64,000 nucleotides of DNA. Origin: Dasyornis broadbenti (taxonomy: Eukaryota; Chordata; Aves; Passeriformes; Dasyornithidae). A program made the position numbers and the translations under genes. The stretch's first letter is position 1. Every line of letters begins with the position of its first letter. A model generated the notes under the pieces. It was not told the origin of the DNA. It did no database searches and was given only the letters and a program-made list of their open reading frames with translations. The stretch lies in NCBI GenBank assembly GCA_013397935.1, contig VZRN01005893.1:1163902-1227901 (forward strand), given 5' to 3'. Positions 25,011 through 37,500 of the stretch are shown piece after piece.

Positions 25011-28000
25011 AACTATGGTTAGAGTGTGCCTTGATGATGTAAAAGATTCAGGATTAATGCCTTATTCCAAATGGAAAAAAATCCAAAAAACATCAAAAAG
25101 GGCTCAAAACAGTCCAATAGGCTTTTGTCTATTTAGCACAGTATACAAGATACCTAAGCTATTAGTTAGGGAAGCTATTAGGTACCTGAAATAAGTCATG
25201 GTGAATTGGATGTTTCTTATCCACAGAATATTTAATTAAATTATATCAAACAGTTGCAGAAAACAAGATAAAATATTTTCACTCTAAAAAACCACACTTT
25301 CCTGCTATGAGACCTAAGTCCAGATCCTTATTTTGAGTCAATTAGATGTGAACTCTGCATTCCGGACGAGTGCCCTATACGGTTTTTGTTCTTTATCTCT
25401 CCAGAAAGTGGGTTCTGACCCCGAGGTATGTTAATAATAACATTAAGCACTAAGTTACTACAAAATGTTTTGCTTCAGGTGAAATACATTGTCCAGTTAG
25501 CAAACATATAGATGTATTGTTTTCTGCTAACTAGTTACTAATCAGCTACTGCTGTGAGGGACACCATGCAAGCACACATGGAAAGGATAAATCTCTGCCC
25601 AAAAGGGAACAAAGAAGGTGCTAAAAAGGCAGTGTGATCCCTCTTTTTGCAGAGATAGGAAGGAGGGATAGAAAGTGCAAGCAAGCTGTCTAGAGATAAT
25701 GCGAGCAGCCTGTGGCTGAACCGGGTATTCAGTCCAGTTATTCAGTATCCCCACTCTGCAGCAACTCCAAGGCTGCTCCTAATATTAACATTTGTTTAAT
25801 TCTCTTGCAACTAGCTTACACTGAGCTTATGAACTAGATAAAGATTAAAGAAATGTATGCCAGCCACTCTAAAAACATAATACTATGTCCACTCAGCAAA
25901 ATAAGTGTAGGTATAACTTTGTGAACATAAAATGATACAAGATGTAAAAATAGTCAGAGGAGTTTTAACAGCTTTAAATCCACTACTCAGTTTTATTTTT
26001 AGAAATTCCTCTCTTCATAAAATCACAAGCTTGATTTTACATTAGCATCTGATTCCACTCTGGTGTAAATATCTTTAGAAATGAAGGAAAAGGAAAAAAG
26101 AAAATACAGAAGCACAACAAAAACTCACAAAGTACTTTGAAGAGAATATCACCAAAGTCCTGTACAAGAAATGTAGCATTTTGAGTGGCTTCTAATCCCT
26201 TTTCAGTGGGTTTGTGAAAATTACCTAAGGTTTATGCATGCTGCTTCTATATCTTCTGTAACAGTTTGAGAGACTTTATGATGCAGCAATTTAAAAGAAA
26301 GTGTCTGTCTTACAAACATTTTCCCCATTTCCCAACTGTCTTGTTATTTCTAGGGAACACTCAGTAGTACATGCAACTATAAAAATTCCTGTTCTTGCAA
26401 TGGATAAGACCTGTTCTACTGAAAGCAACATTCAAGTTTGAAGGATACAAAGAAGCCAAATGTTGTTTCTTGTGTTTGGTTTTTTCCCTGTTATTCTTCC
26501 TTACAAGCAGCTCTTGAAAAATTCAGTGATTCTGTAGTAGTTCAAGGCTCTTCAGTAATCATAAGCCTAGTGTGGCAGCATTGACCAGGTCAGGCATTTT
26601 CCAGTAAAGTAGGTTTTCATGTTGGATGGACATGCAGTAAAGTCAACAAGCTTCCAATTGGCTTGTCTCAAAAACCTGACTGGTCTCCTTCCAGTTTAGT
26701 TTTGCCTGCAGATATTCAAGACTTTGTGAGGACTGTCCTGGGTTAAAACACTTTGTACTGTCTCAGCTTTGCAGCCCCAGGCATCCTTGGCATTGGGACA
26801 GTTGGTTCCAGGCTTGCTGGACCTAAAGCTCCCCATTGTCCCAGTGTGGCACTGGCTGCATGTGAGGCTGTATTTTATGGAATAACGTGACTTATCTTTA
26901 AACATACACATGAGGTGCCTAAATTAGAAACTGTCAGTATGGGAGATAGGGACCTACAGATTGCAGCTGAAATTGTTGCTGGATCAGATCTCCAGATTTC
27001 AACTTAATGTAAAAAAATTGTATAATCCATATATATATATATATTATCATCTACAATAAGATTTCTTAGTTCTCTGCTCCAGATTTTGTGTTTTAGTTTC
27101 TGAAAAAAAATGCCTTCTCCGTCCCAAATTTCCGGTAAAATATTTCTAAATGTCAACCCCTTTCTTTCCTGTTCTGTGACTTAAACAGATAAATTTTGAG
27201 GTTCTAGATTAAAGCATTTAGTTTCATTTAAAAGAAAAATGGGGTAGAACTGTGCCATCCCCATATAGAGACAGAAGGGACAGGCAGTAATTTTCACCAC
27301 TTAAAGACAACACTATCCTAAAAAGGAAGGCGTGTAAGAGGATAATAAGGACAGCTTCTACTGTTATTTTCACATTGTTCCCTTATTGGGGTGGATCAGA
27401 AGTCCTTATGGATTTGTACAAAGAACCATCTCTCTATTTCCCATAATAGCTGGAAGAAGACCTTTAAAATAGCATATGTTTCTTATTGATTTTTCCCTGT
27501 TGTTGATGCCTTGGATGTTTTATTCAGGTAATTCATACAAACTACAAAAAACACAGAAGTACAGACCATGGATACTGATTTTAATCTGTGGTTTGCAGTT
27601 GTCCAGAATTGATTATTATTTTGGGCTTTTCTATAACATGGTTAGCTAGCCTGGGAAGTCTAGAAATTTGACTATAAATCTTGAGAGTACAAACTGTTTT
27701 CTGCTATTTCCAGAATTTTGAGGTATGATGAGACCACAAATACTACACAAATTACCACATCTCAGAATTTTGATACTTCTGTTCCTCAACATTGGAAAAT
27801 ATTAAAAACATAGTCATGATAATAAAAGCTCAGTCACTTAAACAGCATTTTCTAGTCTTTCAGAACATTTCTAGTTGTGGATTAAGTGGAAAAAAATAAA
27901 GGTGTTTTCTTTCAGATGATGTTTAATCCAAATATTATAATAGTTTCCTTTGTCCCAAGTTTAACCAGTGTGTTTAAGTTTTAATCAATGTCTTGAATCT

Positions 28001-28977
28001 GCATTCTCAGGGCCAGACTCCTTGGTACAGTTTTTCTTCTTTGTGCCACTTCAACAATGAAAACATTTGGAAACCTGGTTAAATTTGCAATCCAGCTCAG
28101 ATTCATAATTCTTCTGCACAGACAGCACGGCTCAAGATATCTGGACAGTTACAGTGTGCATGGCCTGTCTGCTCTCTGCTGCTCTTGTGCATTGATGGTA
28201 CAGCGCCTGCTTAGGCTTTGAGGAGAGAAGCATGAGATTTAAGAAAATGATAAATAAAAAAGGTTTAAATCCCTTCTTTTGAGAGCTTGGCCAAAACATG
28301 CCTAAGAGGCCAACCTACAATTTTAAAAGTAAGGAAAACTCTGGAATGGGTCAAAAGGCTCCTTTATAGTTTAAATATTATGCTGGTTTGGATTTTGGCG
28401 TTCTTTGGGATTTCATATATCACTCAGTGTCAACTGATAGCCTGCAAGTTGAATCAGTATGTAGCTGAGTTCTGGTCCCATTCTTTTTTTTCCCCACTAG
28501 ATTGCTGTGGAACTTATGGTTCTCATTTGAGCTTGTTTTTATAGTTTTGCCAGTTGTTGAATATTTCCCCATCCCCTTTGTCAATAGGATTCAATATATT
28601 TTATGTTTGGGGTTTTTTTTAAATGAATATCTCTTTTGTTTAGCAATTTTCCAACACTGTAGGCAGATTTCCTTACTCCTTTTAATGTTTCTGAAATAGG
28701 GCAGTACTTTGAAGTAAGATCTCTTAAATTGATTACTGGTCATCTTTTTTATAAATATGTTACTGGTTTAGTCTTCATGGCTTTTCCTGATTTCTTAAGC
28801 AAATATACCATACCAATTACACAAGCATTCAATACCAGATTCTTTACTTCTTCATGGGTTTCCTGTATGTTTTATCCCATTGGTCTAAATCATGTAAAGC
28901 AGAAAAACAGAGATGAATATTTTTGAGTATTATTCATGCAACATAAGTAACTCATGCCACATCTATATCTTAACATA
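25011..28977. other. Unique AT-rich non-coding DNA, no gene found
   Basis: No exon or RNA gene recognised. There is an (AT)n tract of 16 bases at 27029-27044. The stretch around 26042-26085 (tctgattccactctggtgta) weakly recalls ancient amniote CR1/MIR-like tails containing ctggtgtaaat. A moderately GC-rich patch at 26730-26880 begins tgtcctgggtt, a common start of avian LTRs, but the rest could not be matched. Confidence 0.5.
27029..27044. repeat. (AT)n microsatellite
   Basis: Sixteen bases of perfect alternating AT. Confidence 0.9.
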
Positions 28978-29541
28978 TGTTGTGGTTTATCCCTGGCAGG
29001 GAGCTCAGCCTCACACAGTTACTTACTTGCTCCACTCAGTAGGATGGGGAAAAGAATCAGAAGAGTAAAGGTGAGAAAACTCAAGGGGTGAGTAAAAATC
29101 AATTTAAAAGGTAAAGCAAAAACTGTGCATGCAAGGTAAGCGAAACAAAAGATTAATTCACTACTTCCCATTAGCAGACCGGAAGACAGGACTCCATCAC
29201 ACGTAACCATAACTTGGGAAGACAATGTTATAACTTTGAAGAGTGTCTCTGTTTCTTTCTTTTTCTCCCAGCACTATATGCTGAGCATGATGCCATATGG
29301 TATGGGATATCAGTTGGGGTCTGCTGTCCTCGGTGTGTCCGCTCCCAACTCCTTGGGTACCCAAAGGCTCCTTCCTGGTGAGGTGGTCTCACCAGGCCTT
29401 GGAAAGGCCTTGGCTCTGTGCAAGAGCTGCTCAGCAATAACTAAAGCATCCCTGGGTTTTCAATATCGTTTCTAGCACAAATCCAAAATACAGCCCCATA
29501 CCAGCTACTGTGAAAAGATTATCCCAGCCAAACCCAGTACA
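28978..29541 (-). mobile_element. Solo LTR of an avian endogenous retrovirus (minus strand)
   Basis: The segment starts tgttgtggttta and ends cccagtaca, so it has TG...CA termini, and its interior matches a widespread bird LTR I recognise: aggatggggaaaagaatc, tccatcacacgtaacc, cttgggaagacaa, gctgagcatgatgccatatg, ctgctcagcaataact, cacaaatccaaaata. Read on the minus strand, the order is U3, a TATA-like box (catatag, about 29274-29280), R/U5, then the end that abuts internal sequence. No gag, pol or env sequence adjoins it, so it is a solo LTR left by recombination, or a fragment. It has many substitutions and no clear flanking duplication, suggesting age. The 68-80-codon open frames across it are not genes. 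Confidence 0.85.
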
Positions 29542-29685
29542 ATCTGTCACCTATTTTCATAAACAGTGCTGTGATACTGTCCTAAAAAGCATAAGGTTTA
29601 AGTGGGAAGTAAAGCATGTATAAATTGGTTAACTATGAAAAAAAGTTTTATCCTCACATATCACATTTCAAGTTTTTCTCCTCGT
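29542..29685. other. Short spacer between two solo LTRs
   Basis: About 145 bp of AT-rich sequence separates the two LTRs. It has no tRNA-primer-binding-like or polypurine sequence that I can see, so it is more likely host DNA than retroviral internal sequence. Confidence 0.5.
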
Positions 29686-30822
29686 TGTTGCGAATGAATG
29701 TTTTAAGATTGCTTAAGGAATCACATGCAAAAGTATCAGCAAAAACAGGTTTAATATAAAAGCAAAAGCAAAAGCACGAAAAGTTTGTTGGCAAGATTCA
29801 CTGTACTGCTCACTAGATTTTTAAAGCACACAGAGAAAAACCAACAAAAATCCAAAATAAATCAATCCAAACCAAAATAAGCCCACAGCGATCTAGGTGG
29901 AAGCTGGGGGGTGCAGGGAGAGGTTTGAGAGGTATAGAAATGGATAGGAAAAGTCAAGGAGAAAAAGGAATATGGAAGATCCTCCTGTTGAGTCACAAGG
30001 CTCAGAATAAACCCCTGTGCTAAACTGAGCCTGAACTTGATCAAGAATTTATGCTTAAAGGCCTGACTGCACTTGACAGCACTTAATTGATAGCTTAACT
30101 TAAATGATTTAGCAAAGGATTCATACAGAATTTACTGTATCACAACAGTAACTTACTTACAGGCCTGACTTACTACAAAGTTAAACTCCTTAAGAATCTA
30201 TGAGAACAATATTCCTAAGTACATTTGCAATAGAATAATCACACTTATATGGACACAAAGAGTCTGTATACAAGCAAAAAATTCCCCTCAAATTCAGTGT
30301 AATACTCACTTGGATGCCTTTGCATCGTCTCATGGGGTAAAGTGCTGAGCCTTGAGGAGTGGGGGTATCAGCCCAGGACCTGTTGACATTTGGTGATCCT
30401 CTGAATACAGCAAACTTGAGAGCTCACTGGCCCCGAGAGGGAGATGTTGGTCACAGCCCTCTCTGGGCCAGGAGAGCTCCAAGGGTCTCACTTTGGACTG
30501 CTGTTTATAGAGTCGCAAGAGAGTTGGCTTTAGTCATAGTAACTTTCCAACCTGGCCCGAATTCAGGTCAGTAACTTTCTTTGAAAGTTTGACAGCAAAA
30601 ATATTGTTCTAATTGGGATGCTATTCAGTCAAGACCAGTAAGTTTCCAAGGCTGTTGGTTAAAAAACAGGAGCTCGTTAGACAGCACAAGTTCCTGGGAG
30701 CAGACAGCGTTCCTGATAACCTCAAGAGCAGCTAAGCCCAGCTGCTGTTCATCAAGGCCAAGGACGAGGAAGAATTTCTTGGATCATAGTGTGGGCTGGG
30801 GAGGGGGGTGGATGCACCACCA
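29686..30822 (-). mobile_element. Long solo LTR of a second avian endogenous retrovirus (minus strand)
   Basis: About 1.1 kb matching in order a long bird LTR that I recognise: tcacatgcaaaagtatcagc and aagattcactgtactgctca at the left, ggatgcctttgcatcgtctc and gtatcagcccaggacctg in the middle, ctctctgggccaggagagct, gctgtttatagagtcgcaag, then gataacctcaagagcagcta and ttcttggatcatagtgtggg at the right. On the minus strand a TATA box (ctataaacag, about 30502-30511) lies upstream and an ATTAAA hexamer (complement of 29750-29755) downstream, giving a minus-strand promoter-to-polyadenylation order. It is unrelated in sequence to the neighbouring LTR. No retroviral coding sequence adjoins it. The ends are approximate and no duplication could be fixed. 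Family resemblance suggests an ERVL-type element, which is uncertain. Confidence 0.8.
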
Positions 30823-31500
30823 TGCTCATTTAGGGGTTATAACTGTTTATTTGGAAGTGTTTTTTGTATTTGAAGTGGGGTTTCACAGAAAGCAGTCCGA
30901 AGATATTGTGACAAGATGACAATTATAATTTTAATTGCAATTTTAATAATACAGTTCCACAAAATGTTTTGCTATTTCTCCTTAATCATTTTCTGAGGAA
31001 GAAACTGGCATGTGATAAAAACGTTATCTGCACCTTAATGACTTTTCCAGCCTTTAGCTTTTCTAACAAGAAAGTTTTCTTCACAAATACTAATAATTGA
31101 AAATTGAAAAGAAAACATTGGTTTGTTTTAGTCATTCTGTTTCTAATATATATTCTAATTAATTAATTTGATTAGGACTGATAATGAACATTCATTTTTA
31201 TTTTGAGGTGGTGACTTGGTTGCTCACTGGTATCTATTTTTTCCACAGAGGTGATCCAAAGTTCTGTCTCTGATTAAAATATGTAATTGTAACTTAGTTA
31301 TTTATTCAACATGTCACTCTTACTTCTTGTCATGTTCTAAGTGGAATTTTATAAGTTTTCTACTTTAGAAGATATAATATTGGAAAAGTCATATTGATTT
31401 TGGATCTTCTGCTGTGTTTGGCATAAGATTTTGGTGTGCTTTGTTGAGTTTGGAAAGTTGATTTGAATATATCTCTGAGAAAGCTCTTAGTGTATTTGGG
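30823..31500. other. Unique AT-rich non-coding DNA, no gene found
   Basis: Nothing recognised. AT-rich sequence with short TAAT-rich stretches (for example 30917-30955). Confidence 0.55.
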
Positions 31501-31571
31501 GATAAATTCTGGCCCTACTGCCGCTGATGGCAGGACTCCAATTGAGCATTAGCAGAGTAGGATTTCATTCT
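31501..31571. mobile_element. Probable ancient amniote repeat (CR1/MIR-like tail)
   Basis: The words gataaattctggccctactg, gatggcaggactccaattga and gcagagtaggatttcattc follow the layout of a very old amniote interspersed repeat tail with two inverted arms (aattctggccc ... aggatttcat) around a gcaaaactccattgac-like centre. Divergence is high and only about 70 bp is visible. Orientation is not assigned because the arms are partly palindromic. Confidence 0.5.
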
Positions 31572-34500
31572 TGCTATATACCAAGTTTTGACATCCGTAT
31601 TAAGAGGAAGTGAATCACATTCTAGAAGCACTTATTTTCCCTATTGACTATAAAACAAATTTACCACAGATGTAGCTGAAGTTAGGTGAGGTGAACTCAT
31701 TCAAAGTAACTGAGCCATCTATCTTTTCATTGCAGTACAGACACATGAAATATATATAAAACAAGACCCTCAGAAATGCTACTTATAATTGTATTTTTAT
31801 ATAATCGATGAGTTTGGTTATGATCCATGATTTTTTTTTTTCCAGAAGGTGGACAAATGCAATAAAACAAGAGGCTTTCTAATAGAAAAAGCTTAAGAAA
31901 GTTTAAACACAAACTTTGAGTTAGCAGTTAACACACACACATACATACACACACATAAAACTGTGTAGGGAAATTACAATACACAATTGTCAGCAGATAG
32001 ACAGTGCTCTTGTGTCATTCTGTTGGTCCTTCTGTGGTTACACACTTCCATACACACAAGTTTTAAAGGTGGATTTGAAAGGGGATGCTTAACTTTTGAG
32101 GGAATATTTATAATAATATCAGTGTAAAAAATAAGCCTGAAATAAGAAGTGAGATTTAGGAACTGAAAGCAAGTCTGGTCTCTTAAAGTTTGGAAGCGGT
32201 AGGATGAATTAGCAAGACAAAGAACTTGTTTCTTGAGCTGTTTTATGGAAAAGCACTGAAAAGGACAAAAAGAAATAACAGAAACAAAGTGATGACCCAA
32301 GAGCTGCATTATTCTGAATATAGCAAGTTGTGCTGAATCAGAATAAAAGATATCATCACATTTAAGACATAGGTCTTACCTTCATATATGAGCTGCAAAG
32401 GCTGTGTTTTATATATTTTAGGCATATTATTTGTGTGTATTCTTGAAGATGGAGAAAAAGTGGAGCAGAGAATGAAAACTCAGAGTGATATTTTAATTCA
32501 CCTAAAATTTGGAGTATAAGTGCAGATCTGTGAAACAAGAGAATGATGTTAGAATTTGATTCCTTAGGGACATGAAAAAAAGGGCAAGAGAAAGGAATGA
32601 GAGAAAATAAACAATAAATAAAAATAACAAACAAACAACAAAAACCAAGAGTAGAGAAAAGAGAAGAAACTGGAGAGATCAGAAAAAACCCCAAGAAAGA
32701 CAGAGCTGGTGATGGTGTTCTATGAACAGTTTGGTCTGGTAAAATGAAAGTTCAGTGGGTGCTCAAAAAATTTGCTGAAAGGGATCTCTTCTTAACTACA
32801 AGGAGATTCATAGTGGTGAAAGTCAAGGTGAGTGAAAAAGGACACTTTGAGTGGTAAATGTTGAAAAGAAAACTACTGAACCTTTGCAATAGGCCAGAAA
32901 TTAGGAGGGACTTTAAAAAAAAAAAGAAAAAGAGACAAACTTTTGTATCTGTAAGAAGAGAGCAGGATGAAAAAACAAACTGAAGAGAGAGCCAAGTGGG
33001 GAAGTTTTAAAAGCTTTATGTCTTGGAAAGAGATAAAGAAGACCCATGCAAAACAAGAAGTTGAGGCAAAAGAAAGCAAGAGGGTCAGGGATGGTGTCCA
33101 ACAGGGAGAAATCATCTTTAGAAAATGCTATGTATGCCCTTGCTTCTGATTAATTTAATTACAGACATTAATGTACCTACACAGCAAAAGTAAAATATTT
33201 CATCTTACTACACTGCAAGTGGAAACTTTTTTCCTATGAAAGGAGAAAAATCATTATTTCTCTTGGCATACACTTTAATAACATTAATCATGGTGAACTC
33301 TCTTAGTATTACTGCGAGTATAATATAATCCACCAGGAATTCCACTGTAATTAAACTAATTTCATCCATATTTGTTACTTTATATTGACATTTCTTTTTC
33401 TTTTCTTTCTGATCTGCATGCAGCATGCTTTACACATTCATCACAAAGGTCAGCATAGTTTAATGTATTCAATACAAAAGTTTTAATGGGAAATCAGACA
33501 GTTTATAAAATAAAAGGATATTGTCTCTATAGGACATTAATAACATTTCAAATTTGACTATCCTCTATTTCTTCTTCATGGCAGTGCAGAGTTGTCTTAG
33601 GTCCACAGAGACTTGGTGCTATTATCCAGATTGTGCTAGTCACTACAGAAAATTAGACTCATCCTAGTTTTGACAAAAAAGCCCCAAGAACATCCATATT
33701 TCTCTCTGATATCTATTCAGTCACCTCAGAAGTGAATTGAAGTATCTGTGTACCACTTCTAACATACCATTAGGAGGCCAGACTCTGCCCTTCAGCACCA
33801 AGAAAACTATTTGTATGATTTTACATCTCACCTCTAGGATTGCTAAACACAAGCCACACCTTACATATCGACTTAAATTCTAGCTTTGGTTCTAGAAAAA
33901 CACATAAATAATCAATGTGATCATGGATATGGTTAGGTGAAAACCTTTAAGGATAGAAAAAATCCTTGCTCTTATGTAATGGGTACAAACTCATAGATTT
34001 CCAGTGTGTTATTGCAAATTTGGTGGCATGGGTGTCACCATTCTAGTTGCAGAGCTCTGGCTAAATGGAGACTTACAGTAACGATTTAGAAAGGTCTCTG
34101 AACATTAAATGCAGCTATCCAGCAGAGAGAATGCAGCCTTGAATTAAAGAATAAGCAACCCCCTGAGACGAAATGTTCTGTGTCCTGGAGATGATAAAAT
34201 TAAACTTACTCATGACTTAATGTAAACAGAAAATATTTCAGAATCAAAATTACTCCAAAACATTCTGATATGCGCTGTATTTTAGCTTAGCAGTGTCAGC
34301 TGACATGGAAAAGTATCAACAACAGTTACATAAATTTGTGGAAACAGCTACTATCCAAATATCTCTGTTTGGAAATCTAGGTCATTCAGTCACAGTTATA
34401 AGCTGCATTAGAAATATAGTAATCTTCAACCTGCAGCATACCCAGAAGAGTCTTTTTTCAAAGGTGGAGCAGTGACCTATTTCTTTCCTGCAGTGACTAA

Positions 34501-37500
34501 GTAGCTAGAGAACACTGGAAAAAGGAAATTTGGGTTATAACTCTCCTTGAACAGTTGGGGGTTTAACTCATAGTGCTTTGATCTCAGGAGCATGACCTAA
34601 TCACCTCAGTATGAGATATTTGGGAAATAGAAGTGCAGCGTCCCCTCTGTTGACAATGAGATGGACATGGAACTAGTAACAGAAGGCCACATTCCCATGG
34701 GAAAGAACAGATTTGAGTCCCTGATATGGTCCTTGAAATATTTTCTCTGCTATGATTTTCAAATAAAGTAGAAATGGGGTGATTCAGGTCTGAGGATAAG
34801 ATGTCTGCATTTATCTGTCCTCACATAGGTGTCTACAAGCAATGTACATACGAAAACTTTCCCTAAAGTTGCTGGAATTGTAGTCAGCACAGTCAGCAGG
34901 AGCCCCAGCACAGCTGGTAAAATGCCTGCTCTAGAATGAAGGAAATCATTCCCCAGGGTTATGTGATCCAAGCCCTTCTGTACATCTGATGCCTTAATCT
35001 GCAAACTGGCTGCTTCACATTGCCCTGAGGCTCCTGGAAGAAGGACATTTCCCTGCCTGAGGTTCAAGAGCCCTATGGCTGCTTTGAGTTTCCTTCCTGC
35101 CCTGACTCTTCATGTTCTATGTCTCTCATGCACCAAACCCCTCTGCAGCAATGGTTTGAGGGAAAGCAAATGTGGGGCCCTTATGCAGGTTAAAAACCAG
35201 TCTGGTGGCCAGGAAAAGTGGGAACTACATATAGATATCTGCTCAGGCTGAGGAGGATCGTGACTCTAAGCCTCATAGTTCCCAGGTAACTGGTAATTGC
35301 TAAATAAAGGATGGGGTTTGACTTCTCCTTTAGTCAGTAAGCAGATACACCAAGGGTGTGCACCATAATGAGGAGGTTTGGTGAACAGCTAACAGCTCAG
35401 TCTTGGAAGCTGGGCAGGATGCCAGCATTGATCTGCCTAAAATTGAAGCACAGAAAAGCTTGGAAAGAAAATGTTTCTTTTAGCATTTCTTTTTCTTTTT
35501 TCTTTTGCAATCTTACTGTCTATACTGTAAAGTAAGTGGTTGTTTACTACATTGTTTTTTCATGGAAGTCAGGTGTTTTCACTGTAACTTAGGATTTAGA
35601 AGAGCTGATCTATCCTAGAATGTACAGACTTAGTAGATCTGGCTTGTAAATAGAATTTTTTGTGCATTTTCCTCTGGAAAGTGGATATACACATAAATAT
35701 ATATCTACATCTATATAAAAATAATTATCTTTTCAGTAAGGTATGCTGGAGATCCAGCTTTTTTCTTTGTTCTACATTTAAAACATCAGCAACAACAAAA
35801 AGCAACAAAATAATTATGTGGCAGAATAGTTCATATTTATTTTGGTAGGTGTTTCAGCATCCAAAGGCTGCAATCATGCCTTACTTAGACTGCAGCTGTG
35901 ATGGGGTATCTCTGCTAAAAGCCAGGAACCTGGAAATCTCTAAGTGGTGCAAATAGAATGAAAGGACCCGAGAGATTGTCGTATAAAGAATAGGAAAAAA
36001 AAAACCAAAAAACCAAAGAAAACTATCAAGAATTATTTCAGCATTGGAACTGAACCTTTGAAGATGAATGCCAATGAAAACATCAGTGTGAAAGATTTTA
36101 TAAGCGTTTCTAGAAGATTAGAAGCAGAAGGATTTGATGTGCCTGTAAGGATAATAAAGCGGTGCCTTATTCCAGCAGAGTTTAGGAAATACTGTTCCTG
36201 TGCTTCATGCTGGTGAAAGGCATGTACAATTTGCCCCATTTCCTACACCTACTTTAAAAAGTCATTCCTTCAAAGTGTTTTCTGAATTCTGTAGAACTTC
36301 TTATATCTCTGACTTGTCAAAGAAAAGTCATAGATGAAAATGCTGCTTTTTCAGGCTAGGCACTGTGTAGAACTAACACTTGAGGCAGTGTAAATCCCAA
36401 GAACTGTGCCCTCCATGCCCTGAGACTTAGGCATTTTAAAATTAATGGGGGCCTTTTTTTGGTTGCATTTACTCTTCACGTAGACTTCTAGATATGTTCT
36501 CTCCTGAGTATTTACAGTCTCACTTCAAATAAGGATGCCTACACTTTACCATTTCTCACCTTTATGTTATGCCCACAAGGTATCAGTCAGACAATTTAGG
36601 GCAAGTAACCAAGCCCACAGAGAGACAGTAAATATACAGGCAGATAAAAAATGGAATTGGAAACAATCTAGTGAGTTTATTGCAAAGCATGTGATTTCAT
36701 CATCAGAGAACCAATGGAGTTGGACTCCCTTAGCTTTGTGTTCCGTGCCGGGTTCTCTGTTGTCCAGGGAGGTGAGTAATGTAGAAAAGATCTTCCTTTG
36801 ATGAAGTCCTTCTTAATTTCTCTCTTCTATGTGTGTTTTCTGGCTTAATAAAGCAGCCTATTTCTCTCAGTTAAGATCAATAACAGAATCTATATATTTT
36901 TCATTAAAGTTACTATTTTTGAACTTTCAACCTTCTGTCAACATTTGCTCAATCTGAACAACGACTTTCAAAATTATTACTGGAGACATATGGTGAGTAG
37001 ACATGTATGCTCATGCAGAGGAAACCAAATGAATTAACTGTAAGAATCAGAATATTAGAAGACACAAAATCTACAAAAGAATTGTTTAAATAAGAAAAAT
37101 AAAACTGACAACAACAACAAAACACCCCAGAATACAACCGACCACAATGTAATGCACAGAAATGCTAGGAGATAAGAAAGAAGAAAACAGTAACTCTTAT
37201 AGAAAGCTATGTATGACAAGCTGTGGCAAAATTCCCATAAGAATGGCAATGTTAAACCAACATAGTTTAAGGCAGTGTAGAAAAATACGCACAAACCAAA
37301 CAACTTTCCTCCAACACCTTGAGGCCTCCCCAAGACAGAAAAAATAACAAAGTTTTGCTTTAATAGTCTAATGAAAATAAAGTTAAAATACAACATTTTA
37401 CTAATATAAGAGATGGGAAAATGTGACAAGTGAAGAAAATTCAATTATACTAAAAAAAGGGAAGAGTGAGAAAGAAGAAAAATTAAATCCTGTAGAGAAT

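Noticed and set aside
26748..26880. Possible LTR starting tgtcctgggtt
   Set aside because: Only the first dozen bases resemble an avian LTR start; no matching interior or end was found.
34759..35067. 102-codon minus-strand frame with a hydrophobic middle
   Set aside because: No recognisable family, no splice or promoter signals; length is within chance for this window.
37055..37444. 129-codon minus-strand frame rich in Phe, Leu and Ser
   Set aside because: It mirrors an A-rich plus strand; hydrophobic look is compositional, not evidence of a membrane protein.
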